A DNA stretch of 51,653 bases, taken from contig JAAVZD010000009.1 of NCBI GenBank assembly GCA_022791475.1, positions 1 to 51,653 on the forward strand. The letters are read 5' to 3'. Below are positions 1 through 7,950 of the stretch, in pieces (the first letter of the stretch is position 1; each line of letters starts with the position of its first letter). Source of the DNA: Clostridia bacterium. Its GTDB lineage: Bacteria > Bacillota_A > Clostridia > TANB77 > CAG-508. The notes beneath the pieces are model-generated. The model was not told the DNA's origin, ran no database searches, and worked only from the letters and a program-made list of their open reading frames with translations. Made by a program: the position numbers and the translations under genes.

Positions 1-1
1 G

Positions 2-676
2 ACAGAAAGATTAAAAGAATATATGATAAAAGGTTTTACTATGGATGATGAAAGACTTAAAGGAAATGGTGGAGGAAATTATTGGAGAGAATTACTTGCC
101 AGAATTAAGGATATTAGATCATCAGAAAAGGTACTTTATAGACAAGTTCTTGATTTATATGCAACAGCAGTAGATTATAATCCAAAAGATGAAAAATCAA
201 TTAAATTTTTTAAAATTGTTCAAAATAAATTACACTATGCGACACATGGACATACTGCTTCAGAAGTAATATATCAAAGAGCTGATTCTGAAAAGCCTTT
301 TATGGGGTTAACAACTTTTAAAGGAGATATTCCAATATTAAGTGATGTAGTAATTGCTAAAAATTATTTAAGTCAAGAAGAATTGAAAGTTTTAAGTAAT
401 TTAATATCAGGGTATTTCGATTTTGCAGAAATACAAGCAATAAGACATAAGCCAATGTATATGGAAGATTATATTAAACAATTAGACACAATCCTTTCTT
501 CTACAGGAGAAAAAGTATTAATTGATGCAGGTACAGTTAGTCATGAACAGGCAATTGAAAGAGCAAAATCAGAATATAAAAAATATCAAGTTAAAACTAT
601 TAGTCCTGTTGAAAGAGAATATTTAAATGCATTGAAACAAATAAATAAAAGAATTGAGAAGAAAGATAATAAATAG
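2..676 (+). CDS. RhuM-family protein, C-terminal part (cut by window start)
   Basis: The reading frame is open from the left edge of the window, so the N-terminal part is missing. The visible ~225 residues contain the stretches GNGGGNYWRELLARI, RQVLDLYATAVDY, KFFKIVQNKLHYATHGHTA and GYFDFAEIQA, which I recognise as the conserved C-terminal half of the RhuM (virulence protein RhuM) family. Full members are about 330 residues with an N-terminal DNA-binding-like part. The biochemical role of the family is not established; members are often found near mobile or defence genes. The first ATG in the window (23) is internal. Family assignment is confident; function is not. Confidence 0.8.
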   Translation, partial: TERLKEYMIKGFTMDDERLKGNGGGNYWRELLARIKDIRSSEKVLYRQVLDLYATAVDYNPKDEKSIKFFKIVQNKLHYATHGHTASEVIYQRADSEKPFMGLTTFKGDIPILSDVVIAKNYLSQEELKVLSNLISGYFDFAEIQAIRHKPMYMEDYIKQLDTILSSTGEKVLIDAGTVSHEQAIERAKSEYKKYQVKTISPVEREYLNALKQINKRIEKKDNK

Positions 677-1058
677 ATATATTATTCGATTAAGGATAAG
701 TATATTTAATTAAGTAGACATAAGTGATATTAAAACAGAAAATACCTCATTAGAAATGAGGGCAGGAAAGCGAGTGTTCACACATTGCCGATATACATTG
801 AAGGCAAGCCATCAAGAGTTAATAAAAGAGCAAACATTTTAAGCAGATTTGAAGTAAAAATTCACCAAATGAACCACTAAAAAATTTAAAATATAAAATT
901 CTACATATGAAAATTTAAAAATCGTAAAAAGGAATATGAAAATAATTAAAAGTGAATAATGGAAAATTAATAGTGAATAGTTACCAAATGTGCTCTTAAT
1001 TTTTAAGTACATTATATACTATTCATTATTAATTGCAACTTGCTTCGAGTCGCATATT
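677..1058. other. Intergenic, inverted repeat and possible gene remnant
   Basis: No intact gene. Around 731-880 a startless reading frame ends at TAA 878-880 and may be a decayed gene tail. At about 950-1036 an inverted repeat pairs TTAATAGTGAATAGT with ACTATTCATTATTAAT; it resembles the dispersed intergenic repeats elsewhere in the window. Confidence 0.4.
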
Positions 1059-1417
1059 TGGTGGAGGTGAGGAGAGTCGAACTCCTGTCCAATACCTTTT
1101 CCATATTAACTTCTACGAGTGTAGTTTGTTATTAAATTTCCTTTATAATAACATTAACAAACAAACATTATTATAAAGTAGCTATATAAAATACCCACAA
1201 CTTCCATAGCAAGAAGTTGTTTTGTTTCCTACTTAAGTCGAACGCTTTATCCAAAGGAGTAGGCCCTTTAGTAAAACGTCGCTACAATTAGGCAGCGTAT
1301 GCTAATTCTCTATTATCAGCGTTTATATTTATTTTCGCTTTTTTTAAGTGGCCAAAGCGACCATCCACTACTCGCCATTAATATTTCTAAAATACTGTCG
1401 AAACCAATTACACCCCC
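1059..1417 (-). ncRNA. ssrA: tmRNA (SsrA)
   Basis: Transfer-messenger RNA that rescues stalled ribosomes and tags the nascent chain for proteolysis. On the minus strand the 5' end GGGGGUGUAAUUGGUUUCGAC and the 3' end CACCUCCACCA form the alanine-tRNA-like acceptor stem, and the T-loop (GGAGUUCGACUC on the RNA) is visible near the 3' end. The resume codon GCG opens a tag reading AKINI NADNRELAYAA then TAA, so the tag ends in the usual small-residue degron. Length about 359 nt is normal. The reading frame at 1299-1511 on the other strand is a shadow of this RNA. It is relevant here because the window holds several frames that would end prematurely without frameshifting. Confidence 0.95.
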
Positions 1418-1444
1418 ATATAAAAGTAAACTGATTACATTATT

Positions 1445-1473
1445 ATTATACAATATAAAGCTAATAAATACAA
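1445..1473 (-). promoter_or_regulatory. Probable promoter of ssrA
   Basis: On the minus strand TTGTAT (1473-1468), 17-nt spacer, TATAAT (1450-1445). It lies about 28 nt upstream of the mature tmRNA 5' end, consistent with a short leader removed by RNase P. Confidence 0.6.
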
Positions 1474-1678
1474 CTATTTTAAAATTAATTAATTACAAAA
1501 AGTATTGGTAATATATACAATTAGCAATTACAAACATAATAACGCATAATAATTTTTAAAAAAACTGGTTAACATATTGCAAAAAATAAAATAATGTTAT
1601 ATAATATCAATACTATGTTACAATACTGTTAATGTGTTACAAAATTATTAAACGTACATTACAATTCTATTAACATTA

Positions 1679-1706
1679 TTGACATATATTTTTTAAAGTA
1701 TAAAAT
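1679..1706 (+). promoter_or_regulatory. Probable sigma-A promoter of rsmD
   Basis: TTGACA at 1679-1684, 16-nt spacer, TAAAAT at 1701-1706, followed by AAGGAAGG just before the rsmD ATG. Confidence 0.6.
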
Positions 1707-1738
1707 ATAAATGAGTTTAAATTAAGGAAGGTCTATTT

Positions 1739-2293
1739 ATGAGGGTTATAAGTGGAATAGCAAGAGGAACAAAGCTAAATTCAATAGATAATATATCAAC
1801 AAGACCCACACTAGATAGAGTAAAAGAACCTTTATTTAGTATAATTCAAAGTTATCTTCTAAATTCAAATATATTAGATTTATTTGCAGGTAGTGGAGCA
1901 TTAGGAATAGAAAGCTTAAGTAGAGGAGCAAACCATTGTACATTTTGTGATAAATCATATGAATCAGTAAAAATGTTAAAACAAAATTTACAAAAAACTA
2001 AATTAGAAGATAAAGCAACTATATTTGTACAAGACTACAAAAAGTGTTTAAAAAGCTTAATAGGAAAAAAATATGATATTATTTTTATAGATCCACCATA
2101 CAAATTAGATATAGCTGTAAATTCTATAAAATTAATATTAGAATATAAAATACTTTCAAAAGATGGAATAATAGTATTAGAAACAGATGAAGAAAAAAGA
2201 GAACTAGATGAGATAGAAAATATAGAATTAGAAGTATATGATGTAAGAAAATATGGAAGAGTAAGTTTAATTTTCTTACGTGAAAGGGGTTAA
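1739..2293 (+). CDS. rsmD: 16S rRNA (guanine966-N2)-methyltransferase RsmD
   Basis: Methylates N2 of guanine 966 of 16S rRNA with S-adenosylmethionine. The 184 residues match the normal RsmD size. The start MRVISGIARGTKL is family-typical, motif I (LDLFAGSGALGIE) is at residues 46-58 and the catalytic DPPY motif at 118-121. The ATG follows AAGGAAGG at good spacing. It overlaps the end of the next gene's leader, so the two are probably co-transcribed. Confidence 0.95.
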   Translation: MRVISGIARGTKLNSIDNISTRPTLDRVKEPLFSIIQSYLLNSNILDLFAGSGALGIESLSRGANHCTFCDKSYESVKMLKQNLQKTKLEDKATIFVQDYKKCLKSLIGKKYDIIFIDPPYKLDIAVNSIKLILEYKILSKDGIIVLETDEEKRELDEIENIELEVYDVRKYGRVSLIFLRERG

Positions 2294-2300
2294 AAATACC

Positions 2301-2738
2301 ATGGAAATATTTACACTATTAGAAACAATTGAAGAAATGTTAGAAAGCAGTAAATCAGTACCATTTTCTAGCAAAGGAATTGTAGACAAAGAAGAAATGT
2401 TGGAAATTATTAAGGAAATAAGACTTAAACTTCCAGAAGAATTAAAACAAGCCAAATGGGTAAAAGAAGAAAGACAACGTATATTAGTAGAAGCTCAAAA
2501 GGAAGCAGATGACATAGTAAAAGAAGCAGAAAATAGAATTATTTCTATGATAGATGAACATGAAATTACAAGAAAAGCTTATGAACAAAAAGCGGAAATA
2601 ATAGAAACAGCAAATGAAATGTCTAGAGAAATATCAAAAGGAACAAAAGATTATGCAGACAATATTTTAGAAAATATAGAAACATCACTTGTTCAAGCAT
2701 TAGAAACAATAAGAAATAATAGAAGAGAATTAAAATAA
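2301..2738 (+). CDS. Coiled-coil protein, ATP synthase b-subunit-like, function unknown
   Basis: 145 residues starting MEIFTLLETIEEML. I chose ATG 2301 because GAAAGGGG lies just upstream; an in-frame GTG at 2280 inside rsmD is less likely. Residues ~55-140 are a charged alpha-helical coiled coil (EERQRILVEAQKEADDIV) like the stator-type helices of F-ATPase b subunits or DivIVA-like proteins, but there is no membrane segment. Such proteins often follow rsmD in Clostridia; no role is known to me. Confidence 0.75.
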   Translation: MEIFTLLETIEEMLESSKSVPFSSKGIVDKEEMLEIIKEIRLKLPEELKQAKWVKEERQRILVEAQKEADDIVKEAENRIISMIDEHEITRKAYEQKAEIIETANEMSREISKGTKDYADNILENIETSLVQALETIRNNRRELK

Positions 2739-2750
2739 AAGATATAAAAA

Positions 2751-2790
2751 TAGATAATATTTTATGAAGAAAATATTATCTATTTTTTTT
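2751..2790 (+). terminator. Rho-independent terminator after the rsmD unit
   Basis: AGATAATATTTT and AAAATATTATCT form a 12-bp stem directly followed by ATTTTTTTT. Confidence 0.85.
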
Positions 2791-2817
2791 GTCGAAAACT
2801 TTTTAGGGTTTCGACAA
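2789..2817. promoter_or_regulatory. Two inverted Spo0A boxes upstream of spoIIA
   Basis: TTGTCGAA at 2789-2796 matches the Spo0A box exactly, and TTCGACAA at 2810-2817 is the same box inverted. They lie about 20 to 45 bases before the spoIIA promoter -35. Spo0A~P is known to activate spoIIA in spore formers, so the location fits. The pair can also form a small hairpin. Confidence 0.7.
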
Positions 2818-2833
2818 AACTTCTAAAGTTTTG

Positions 2834-2865
2834 CTATTGGAAAATATTTCCAATAGTTATATAAT
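2834..2865 (+). promoter_or_regulatory. spoIIA promoter with overlapping 23-nt palindrome
   Basis: TTGGAA (2837-2842), 17-nt spacer, TATAAT (2860-2865). The -35 lies inside a perfect 10-3-10 inverted repeat CTATTGGAAA ATA TTTCCAATAG at 2834-2856, which may be an operator or a hairpin. Which sigma factor uses it cannot be settled from the sequence. Confidence 0.5.
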
Positions 2866-2899
2866 TTATAAAAACAAATGAAAGCAAGGAGGATAAAAA

Positions 2900-3208
2900 A
2901 TGAATTCTAAATATATTAAAGAGGACAAGCTTTTAATAATAGAAATGACTGAAGAAATAGACCATCATCAAGCAGAAAAAATAAGAAGAAAAGCAGATGA
3001 TGAAATTACAAAATATATGCCTAGAAAAGTAATACTTGATTTTAATAATGTAAGTTTTATGGATAGTGCAGGAATAGGCATGGTACTTGGCAGATACAAA
3101 ATAATTAATATGCTAGGTGGAAGCCTAGAAATGGAAAATGTAAGTACACCACTTAAAAAAATATTTGATATGAGTGGAGTAACAAAAATATGCCCAATAA
3201 GAAATTAG
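2900..3208 (+). CDS. spoIIAA: Anti-sigma F factor antagonist SpoIIAA
   Basis: STAS-domain protein of 102 residues that frees sigma F by binding SpoIIAB in the forespore. The phosphorylation loop MDSAGIGMVLGRY is at residues 54-66, with Ser56 as the expected SpoIIAB phosphorylation site. A perfect AAGGAGG precedes ATG 2900. It is the first gene of spoIIAA-spoIIAB-sigF, whose members are here separated by short dispersed repeats instead of being tightly packed as in Bacillus. Confidence 0.95.
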   Translation: MNSKYIKEDKLLIIEMTEEIDHHQAEKIRRKADDEITKYMPRKVILDFNNVSFMDSAGIGMVLGRYKIINMLGGSLEMENVSTPLKKIFDMSGVTKICPIRN

Positions 3209-3248
3209 AAGTTCGAAATTATAAGACGAAGATAATAAAATAAAGAAA

Positions 3249-3297
3249 TGTAGGGCGTCGCACCCATGGGCGACCTGTACTTCAAATAAATTACCCA
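3249..3297 (+). repeat. Dispersed repeat family A, copy 1
   Basis: TGTAGGGCGTCGC...GGCGACCTGTACTTCAAA...TTACC. A GC-rich hairpin in an AT-rich genome with the family tail CTTC(G)AA...TTACC; the same layout recurs about a dozen times in intergenic gaps of the window. Confidence 0.8.
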
Positions 3298-3313
3298 AAT
3301 GGAGGTTAGAAAT

Positions 3314-3803
3314 ATGAAAAATATTTATGAAAATGAAATGAAATTAGAGTTTGTTAGCAAATCAAACAACGAAGCCTTTGCACGTATTAGTGTAGCAGCA
3401 TTTGCAGCACGGCTTAGACCCAACAATAGAAGAAATTGCAGATATTAAAACAGCAGTATCAGAAGCTGTTACAAATTCTATTGTACATGGATATGAAGAC
3501 AAAGAAGGAATAGTAAAAATAGTATGCAAAATTATTGGAAATTCTATAACAATAGAAATTTCAGATTCTGGTAAAGGAATAGAAGATATAGAAAAAGCAA
3601 AAAGACCACTATACACATCGAAGCCAAATTTAGAACGCTCAGGAATGGGCTTTACAATTATGGAGAATTTTATGGATGAAATGAATGTGGAATCAATAGT
3701 GGGACTTGGAACAAAAGTTACAATGAAAAAAATGATAAAAAAAGATGAAATAAAAGAAGAAGAAATAACAGAAGTATTAAATCAAATTAGTAAAGAAAAT
3801 TAA
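3314..3803 (+). CDS. spoIIAB: Anti-sigma F factor SpoIIAB, needs +1 shift at CGG 3410
   Basis: Serine kinase/anti-sigma factor that holds sigma F and phosphorylates SpoIIAA. ATG 3314 follows GGAGGTTAG. Frame 0 reads [20 protein letters not shown] to AAFAA (codon 32), then meets CGG at 3410-3412. If the C is skipped, reading continues GGC TTA GAC ([13 protein letters not shown]), giving a 162-residue protein with the GHKL N-box ([11 protein letters not shown]), DSGKGI and SGMGFTIM motifs. Without the shift it stops 12 codons after CGG. The frame break is the first of seven with identical structure. I consider the gene functional through frameshifting, since it sits in a complete spoIIA operon; a pseudogene or assembly error is the alternative. 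Confidence 0.9.
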
Positions 3804-3847
3804 AATTGTAAAAACGAAGAGGAAAGCAGAAATCAGAGAAATAAAAA

Positions 3848-3895
3848 TTGTAGGGGTCGCTACCTTCGGCGACCCGTTCTTCGAAGGAGTTACCC
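3848..3895 (+). repeat. Dispersed repeat family A, copy 2
   Basis: TTGTAGGGGTCGCTACC, loop TTC, GGCGACCCG, then TTCTTCGAAGGAGTTACCC. Lies between spoIIAB and sigF. Confidence 0.8.
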
Positions 3896-3934
3896 TGAAA
3901 TCTGATATCTGACATTCGAAAAGAGGAGATACTT

Positions 3935-4661
3935 ATGTTATATGAAAATAATATAAAAGATATAAAAGAGGCTCAAAATGGAAATCAAGAAATTATGGCT
4001 AAAATAATAGAAGAAAATAATGGGCTTATTTGGAGTATAGTAAAAAGGTTTTCAGGAAGGCGGATATGAATTAGAAGATTTATATCAAATAGGATGTATA
4101 GGTTTTATAAAATCAATAAAAAGGTTTGATACATCTTTCGATGTAAAACTCTCAACATATGCAGTTCCGTATATCTTGGGGGAAATTAAAAGGTTTATAA
4201 GAGATGATGGAAGCATAAAAGTAAGCAGAAGTATTAAAGAACTTTCATGTAAGATAAAGGAAATACAAGCAAGAGCTTTAAGAGAAAAAGGAAGAGAAAT
4301 AGGTGTTATAGAAATTGCAAAAGAATTGAAAACAACAAAAGAAGAAGTAGCTGTTGCAATTGACTCACTAAACCCAGTAGTTTCAATTTATGACGAAACA
4401 TATTCAAATGATGAAGGTGGAATAAGTATTGTAGATAAAATTAAGAATGATATAGATGAAGCGGAACAAATTGCCAATAGAATAAGTATAAGAGATATAA
4501 TAACTTCTTTAAATGATAGAGATAAGCAAATTATTATGCTTAGATATTACAAAAATAATACACAAAGTCAAGTTGCTAAAATACTAGGGATTAGCCAAGT
4601 ACAAGTTTCTAGAATTGAAAAAAAGATATTAGAATCTATGAAACTCAAAATGGTGAATTAG
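3935..4661 (+). CDS. sigF: RNA polymerase sigma F, needs +1 shift at CGG 4061
   Basis: First forespore-specific sigma factor. ATG 3935 follows GAGGAG. Frame 0 gives MLYENNIKDIKEAQNGNQEI to VKRFSGR (codon 42), then CGG 4061-4063 and a TGA two codons later. Skipping the C gives GGA TAT GAA: GYELEDLYQIGCIGF, the region 2 core that binds core polymerase and the -10. The rest holds region 2.4/3 (STYAVPYILGEIKRFIRDDG) and the region 4 helix-turn-helix (QSQVAKILGISQVQVSRIEKK). The joined product is 241 residues, normal for sigma F. An upstream AGG-rich stretch (AGGAAGG) precedes the shift; whether it stimulates is unknown. Second of two adjacent genes in one operon with the same break. Confidence 0.92.
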
Positions 4662-4861
4662 TGAAATAGTATATATTGTTAAATAAGACACCTAATATAT
4701 ACAAACACATAAAGTTACTCTACAAAATTTTATTACTACTATTCTGAAATATTGCAATATTAAATTATACTGTAGGGGATTGATCGGTTAGGAATATCTA
4801 ATAGAAATACCCAATTTATATATTGAATAATATTCTAATAGTTAAATATGAAAGGAAAAAA
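4662..4861. repeat. Intergenic with repeat family E, copy 1
   Basis: ATATATACAAACACATAAAGTTACTCTA near 4690-4720, followed by TTACTACTATT, recurs with few changes at about 36668-36720. The piece GGTTAGGAATA near 4785 also recurs there as ATTAGGAATACC. No gene or clear promoter was found. Confidence 0.55.
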
Positions 4862-5854
4862 ATGAAAAAAATTGCGTTATATATTTTAGTATTTATTTTA
4901 ATATGTTTTATCATACCAATAATATTTACAAATAATAAAATACAAAATGTATCAAAAGAAATTACTAATGAAAATGAAATCACACCTAATACATATGATT
5001 ATAAAAACTACAAAACTATAAAATTACTACATTCTTCTACGGGTCAAATAGAAGAATTGAATTTAGATGATTATTTGTATGGAGTGGTGGCAAGTGAAAT
5101 GCCTGCTAATTTTGAATTAGAAGCATTAAAAGCACAAGCGGTTGTTGCGAGAACATATACAATTTACAAAATAATAAATGATGGTAAAAAACATGAAGGA
5201 GCAAATATATGTGATAACTCTAACTGTTGCCAAGCGTGGATAACAAAAGAAGATAGATTGGCAAGATGGGAAGAAAATGTAAGAGATTCTAATTGGAATA
5301 AAATAGTAGAAGCTGTGAATTCTACACAAGGAAAAATAATTACTTATGAAGGAAAGCCAATAAATGCATTCTTTCACTCAAATAGTGGTGGAACAACAGA
5401 AACAACAGCAAATGTATGGGGAGGTACAGGCTACCCATATCTTCAATCCGTAGAGACCTCGGGGGAAGATACATATTCGCAATATAGTTCAGAAGTAACT
5501 CTTACAAAGAAGAATTTTATAGATAAAATCAAAGAAAAACATGCTAATTTTGAAATAGATTTTAATGTAGCAGATTGCATAAAAATACTAGAATACACAG
5601 AGGGAAATAGAGTGAAAAAAGTTAAAATAGGCAATTTAGAATTAAGTGGAGTTGAAGTAAGAACAATATTAGGCTTAAAATCTGCAAATTTTACAGTTAC
5701 AATAGAAGGCGAAAATATAAAATTTAAAGTAACAGGCTATGGTCACGGAGTAGGAATGAGCCAAACAGGCGCAGACAGTATGGCAAAAAGCGGAAGTAAT
5801 TATGAAGAAATAATAAAACATTTTTATACAGGAGTAGAAATTACAAATATGTAA
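4862..5854 (+). CDS. spoIID: Stage II sporulation protein D (SpoIID)
   Basis: Membrane-bound murein lytic transglycosylase that drives engulfment together with SpoIIM and SpoIIP. 330 residues from ATG 4862 (GAAAGG upstream); the in-frame TTG 39 bases earlier has no ribosome site. One N-terminal transmembrane segment (residues ~4-20) is followed by the SpoIID/LytB domain: DYLYGVVASEMPANFELEALKAQ, where the conserved glutamate of SEMP is the probable catalytic acid, FHSNSGGTTE, and GYGHGVGMSQTGA near the end. Placed after sigF and before spoIIQ, so the block covers forespore activation and engulfment. Confidence 0.95.
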   Translation: MKKIALYILVFILICFIIPIIFTNNKIQNVSKEITNENEITPNTYDYKNYKTIKLLHSSTGQIEELNLDDYLYGVVASEMPANFELEALKAQAVVARTYTIYKIINDGKKHEGANICDNSNCCQAWITKEDRLARWEENVRDSNWNKIVEAVNSTQGKIITYEGKPINAFFHSNSGGTTETTANVWGGTGYPYLQSVETSGEDTYSQYSSEVTLTKKNFIDKIKEKHANFEIDFNVADCIKILEYTEGNRVKKVKIGNLELSGVEVRTILGLKSANFTVTIEGENIKFKVTGYGHGVGMSQTGADSMAKSGSNYEEIIKHFYTGVEITNM

Positions 5855-5856
5855 AT

Positions 5857-5962
5857 ATGTAGAGGGTTACATCCATGGGCGACCCGCACTTCAACGGAGT
5901 TACTTTAAATATGGTAGTTTCTTCAAAGAACGGGTCGCCGATGGCTGCGACCCTCTACACAT
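5857..5962. repeat. Two inverted copies of repeat family A
   Basis: A forward copy (TGTAGAGGGTTACATCCATG then GGCGACCCGCACTTCAACGG) faces an inverted copy (AACGGGTCGCCGATGGCTGC then GACCCTCTACAC), making a roughly 100-nt imperfect palindrome that could act as a hairpin in the spoIID-spoIIQ gap. Confidence 0.75.
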
Positions 5963-5979
5963 TTTATTAATTATAATAT

Positions 5980-6007
5980 GTATAAAATCAATAAAAGAGG
6001 AAATACT
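5980..6007 (+). promoter_or_regulatory. Possible sigma F/G-type promoter of spoIIQ
   Basis: GTATA at 5980-5984, 14-nt spacer, GGAAATA from 5999. This resembles the forespore sigma consensus, and spoIIQ is a known sigma F target in Bacillus. Weak matches of this kind occur by chance in AT-rich DNA. Confidence 0.35.
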
Positions 6008-6062
6008 CTAACTAAATAAACGAGGTAATGTTTTACATACCGAAAAACAAGGAGGAGTTATA

Positions 6063-6854
6063 ATGAGAAATAATAGAAGAGCTAGAAATTTTAATGAGGA
6101 AACAGAAACAAAAAAGTTAATCTATATTTCAATAGCAGTAGTAATACTTGCAATTTTAACATTTGTTATAACATATGTAGTTTATAGCAATGTTTTAAAC
6201 AAAAATTCAGGAGATATAACACAAAAAATAACTGATATTGGAACACAAACAGAAGGTACATTATCTGAGGCAAGTAGCCCAATAGGTAAAAATGTAAATG
6301 AAGTTAAGCAAGAACAAGAAAATACTGAAAAAATAGCGGTAAATACAACAAATTTAGAAAAACAAACAGAAAATAAAACAAATGAAACTGTAGAAACAAA
6401 AGCACAAGAAGAAAAAAAAGAAGAAACTAAAAAGGAAGAAATAAAAGATCCAACATTTGCAAAACCAGTTGAAGGAGATATAATAAAAGAATTTGCAAGT
6501 GAAAATTTAATTTATTCTGAAACACTAAAAGAATGGGTAACACACAATGGAATTGATATAAAAGCAGAAAAAGCTACTATAGTAAAAGCTTCAAGCGAAG
6601 GAACAATAAAATCCATAAAAAATGACCCAAGATATGGAATTACAATAGTAATTGAACACACAAATGGATATGTAAGTGTATACTCTAATCTTTTAACAGC
6701 TGAATTTGTAAAAGAAGGAGAAAAAGTAAAACAGGGTCAAACAATAGGAACAGTAGGGAATACGGCAGCTTTTGAAATAGCAGATGATCCTCATCTACAT
6801 TTTGAAATATTAAAAGATAATAAATATATAAATCCAAGTGAATATATAAAATAA
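6063..6854 (+). CDS. spoIIQ: M23/LytM-domain protein, SpoIIQ-like
   Basis: Forespore membrane protein that docks with SpoIIIAH across the intermembrane space during engulfment. 263 residues: basic N-terminus, one transmembrane helix (residues ~19-42), a low-complexity Glu/Lys/Thr linker to ~130, then a LytM domain. His161 and Asp165 (HNGID) plus His244/His246 (HLHFE) are all present, so unlike Bacillus SpoIIQ, which lost a zinc ligand, this one keeps the ligand set, as clostridial SpoIIQ does. GGAGG precedes ATG 6063. Context after spoIID supports SpoIIQ over a generic M23 peptidase. Confidence 0.85.
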   Translation: MRNNRRARNFNEETETKKLIYISIAVVILAILTFVITYVVYSNVLNKNSGDITQKITDIGTQTEGTLSEASSPIGKNVNEVKQEQENTEKIAVNTTNLEKQTENKTNETVETKAQEEKKEETKKEEIKDPTFAKPVEGDIIKEFASENLIYSETLKEWVTHNGIDIKAEKATIVKASSEGTIKSIKNDPRYGITIVIEHTNGYVSVYSNLLTAEFVKEGEKVKQGQTIGTVGNTAAFEIADDPHLHFEILKDNKYINPSEYIK

Positions 6855-6855
6855 G

Positions 6856-6893
6856 AAAAATGACGTATTGGCAAATCCCAATGCGTCATTTTT
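6856..6893 (+). terminator. Terminator after spoIIQ
   Basis: AAAAATGACGTATTGG and CCAATGCGTCATTTTT form a long stem with a U-rich end; it can work in both directions. Confidence 0.85.
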
Positions 6894-6952
6894 CTATTTG
6901 TTACAGCAATATTACAGTAACATTATTTTTGCGTTACACTTGCCTTAATTTG

Positions 6953-6981
6953 TTGTTTTATATAGTAATTTGTAGTAAAAT
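6953..6981 (+). promoter_or_regulatory. Possible promoter of the pilus locus
   Basis: TTGTTT (6953-6958), 17-nt spacer, TAAAAT (6976-6981), about 45 bases before the cpaB ATG. Moderate match only. Confidence 0.45.
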
Positions 6982-7026
6982 GAAATAAGTAATATTATTT
7001 TGTTGAATATAAGGAGGAAAATAGAT

Positions 7027-7932
7027 ATGGCAACAAATCCAATGCAAAGAAAGGCAAATAATTACCTATTAATAGGGGTTTTAGTTACATTATTAATAAC
7101 AGGAAGCATAATAGCAATATTATTTATGCAATTAAATAAATTAAATACACAAATAAAACAGCAAGAAGCAAATATGAAAAAAGTATATGTTGTTTCTAAA
7201 GATATAAAATCTGGTGAAAGTGTAAAGACATCAGATTTAAAAACAATATCAGTAATAAAAGATGCTGTGCCAAGTAATACAGTTGACATTAGTAGCATAA
7301 CAGAAGAAACAATAGCAAGAATAGAATTAAAAACAGGTATGGTACTTACACAAAATATGTTAGATGAAACTAATACACAAACAACAAATGATTTAAGAAT
7401 ACAAGAATATAATACAATAGAACTTCCAACTCAAATAGAGAATGATGATTACATAGATATTCGTTTAAGACTACCAAATGGAACAGATTACATTGTTGTA
7501 TCTAAAAAGAAAGTTGAAATACCACAAATAAATGGTACAGATTCATTAAATACAATAAAAATAAATGTTGCAGAACAAGAAATCTTATTAATGAGCAATG
7601 CAATAGTTGAATCATATTTAATTCCAGGCTCAAAACTATATGTAACAAAATACGCAGAGCCAGGAATGCAAGAAGGCGCAACACCTACATATTTACCAAG
7701 TAACGAAGTTGTAACACTTATGAATACTGATCCAAATATAGTTACAGTTGCAAAAAATGAATTATTTGCAAGATATAATAATACATCAGGAGCAATAAGG
7801 GGAAATATAGTAAATTCAATAAATGCCAATGCAGCAGAAGGAAAATCAAATGTTGAGAGTAGAGTTCAAGAAGAAATAACAAAAGCAAGAGAACAAAGAC
7901 AATCTTACCTAGATGCATTAGGAGGATATTAA
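7027..7932 (+). CDS. cpaB: CpaB-like pilus assembly protein (SAF domain)
   Basis: Flp/Tad pilus assembly protein. 301 residues from ATG 7027 with AAGGAGG upstream; the earlier in-frame TTG at 7000 would overlap that ribosome site. One transmembrane helix (residues ~17-38), then a SAF domain beginning KKVYVVSKDIKSGESVKTSDL and continuing to TGMVLTQNM, as in CpaB/RcpC. It opens a long co-directional pilus locus that runs to 19536. Confidence 0.85.
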   Translation: MATNPMQRKANNYLLIGVLVTLLITGSIIAILFMQLNKLNTQIKQQEANMKKVYVVSKDIKSGESVKTSDLKTISVIKDAVPSNTVDISSITEETIARIELKTGMVLTQNMLDETNTQTTNDLRIQEYNTIELPTQIENDDYIDIRLRLPNGTDYIVVSKKKVEIPQINGTDSLNTIKINVAEQEILLMSNAIVESYLIPGSKLYVTKYAEPGMQEGATPTYLPSNEVVTLMNTDPNIVTVAKNELFARYNNTSGAIRGNIVNSINANAAEGKSNVESRVQEEITKAREQRQSYLDALGGY

Positions 7933-7950
7933 AAGAAAGGAAATAGCAAA

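Noticed and set aside
1299..1511. 70-residue ORF on the plus strand
   Set aside because: It lies across the tmRNA gene on the other strand and its promoter; no ribosome site and no family resemblance.
5857..5962. CRISPR-like array from the repeated GC-rich units
   Set aside because: Units are dispersed singly or as inverted pairs, without regular spacers or cas genes.
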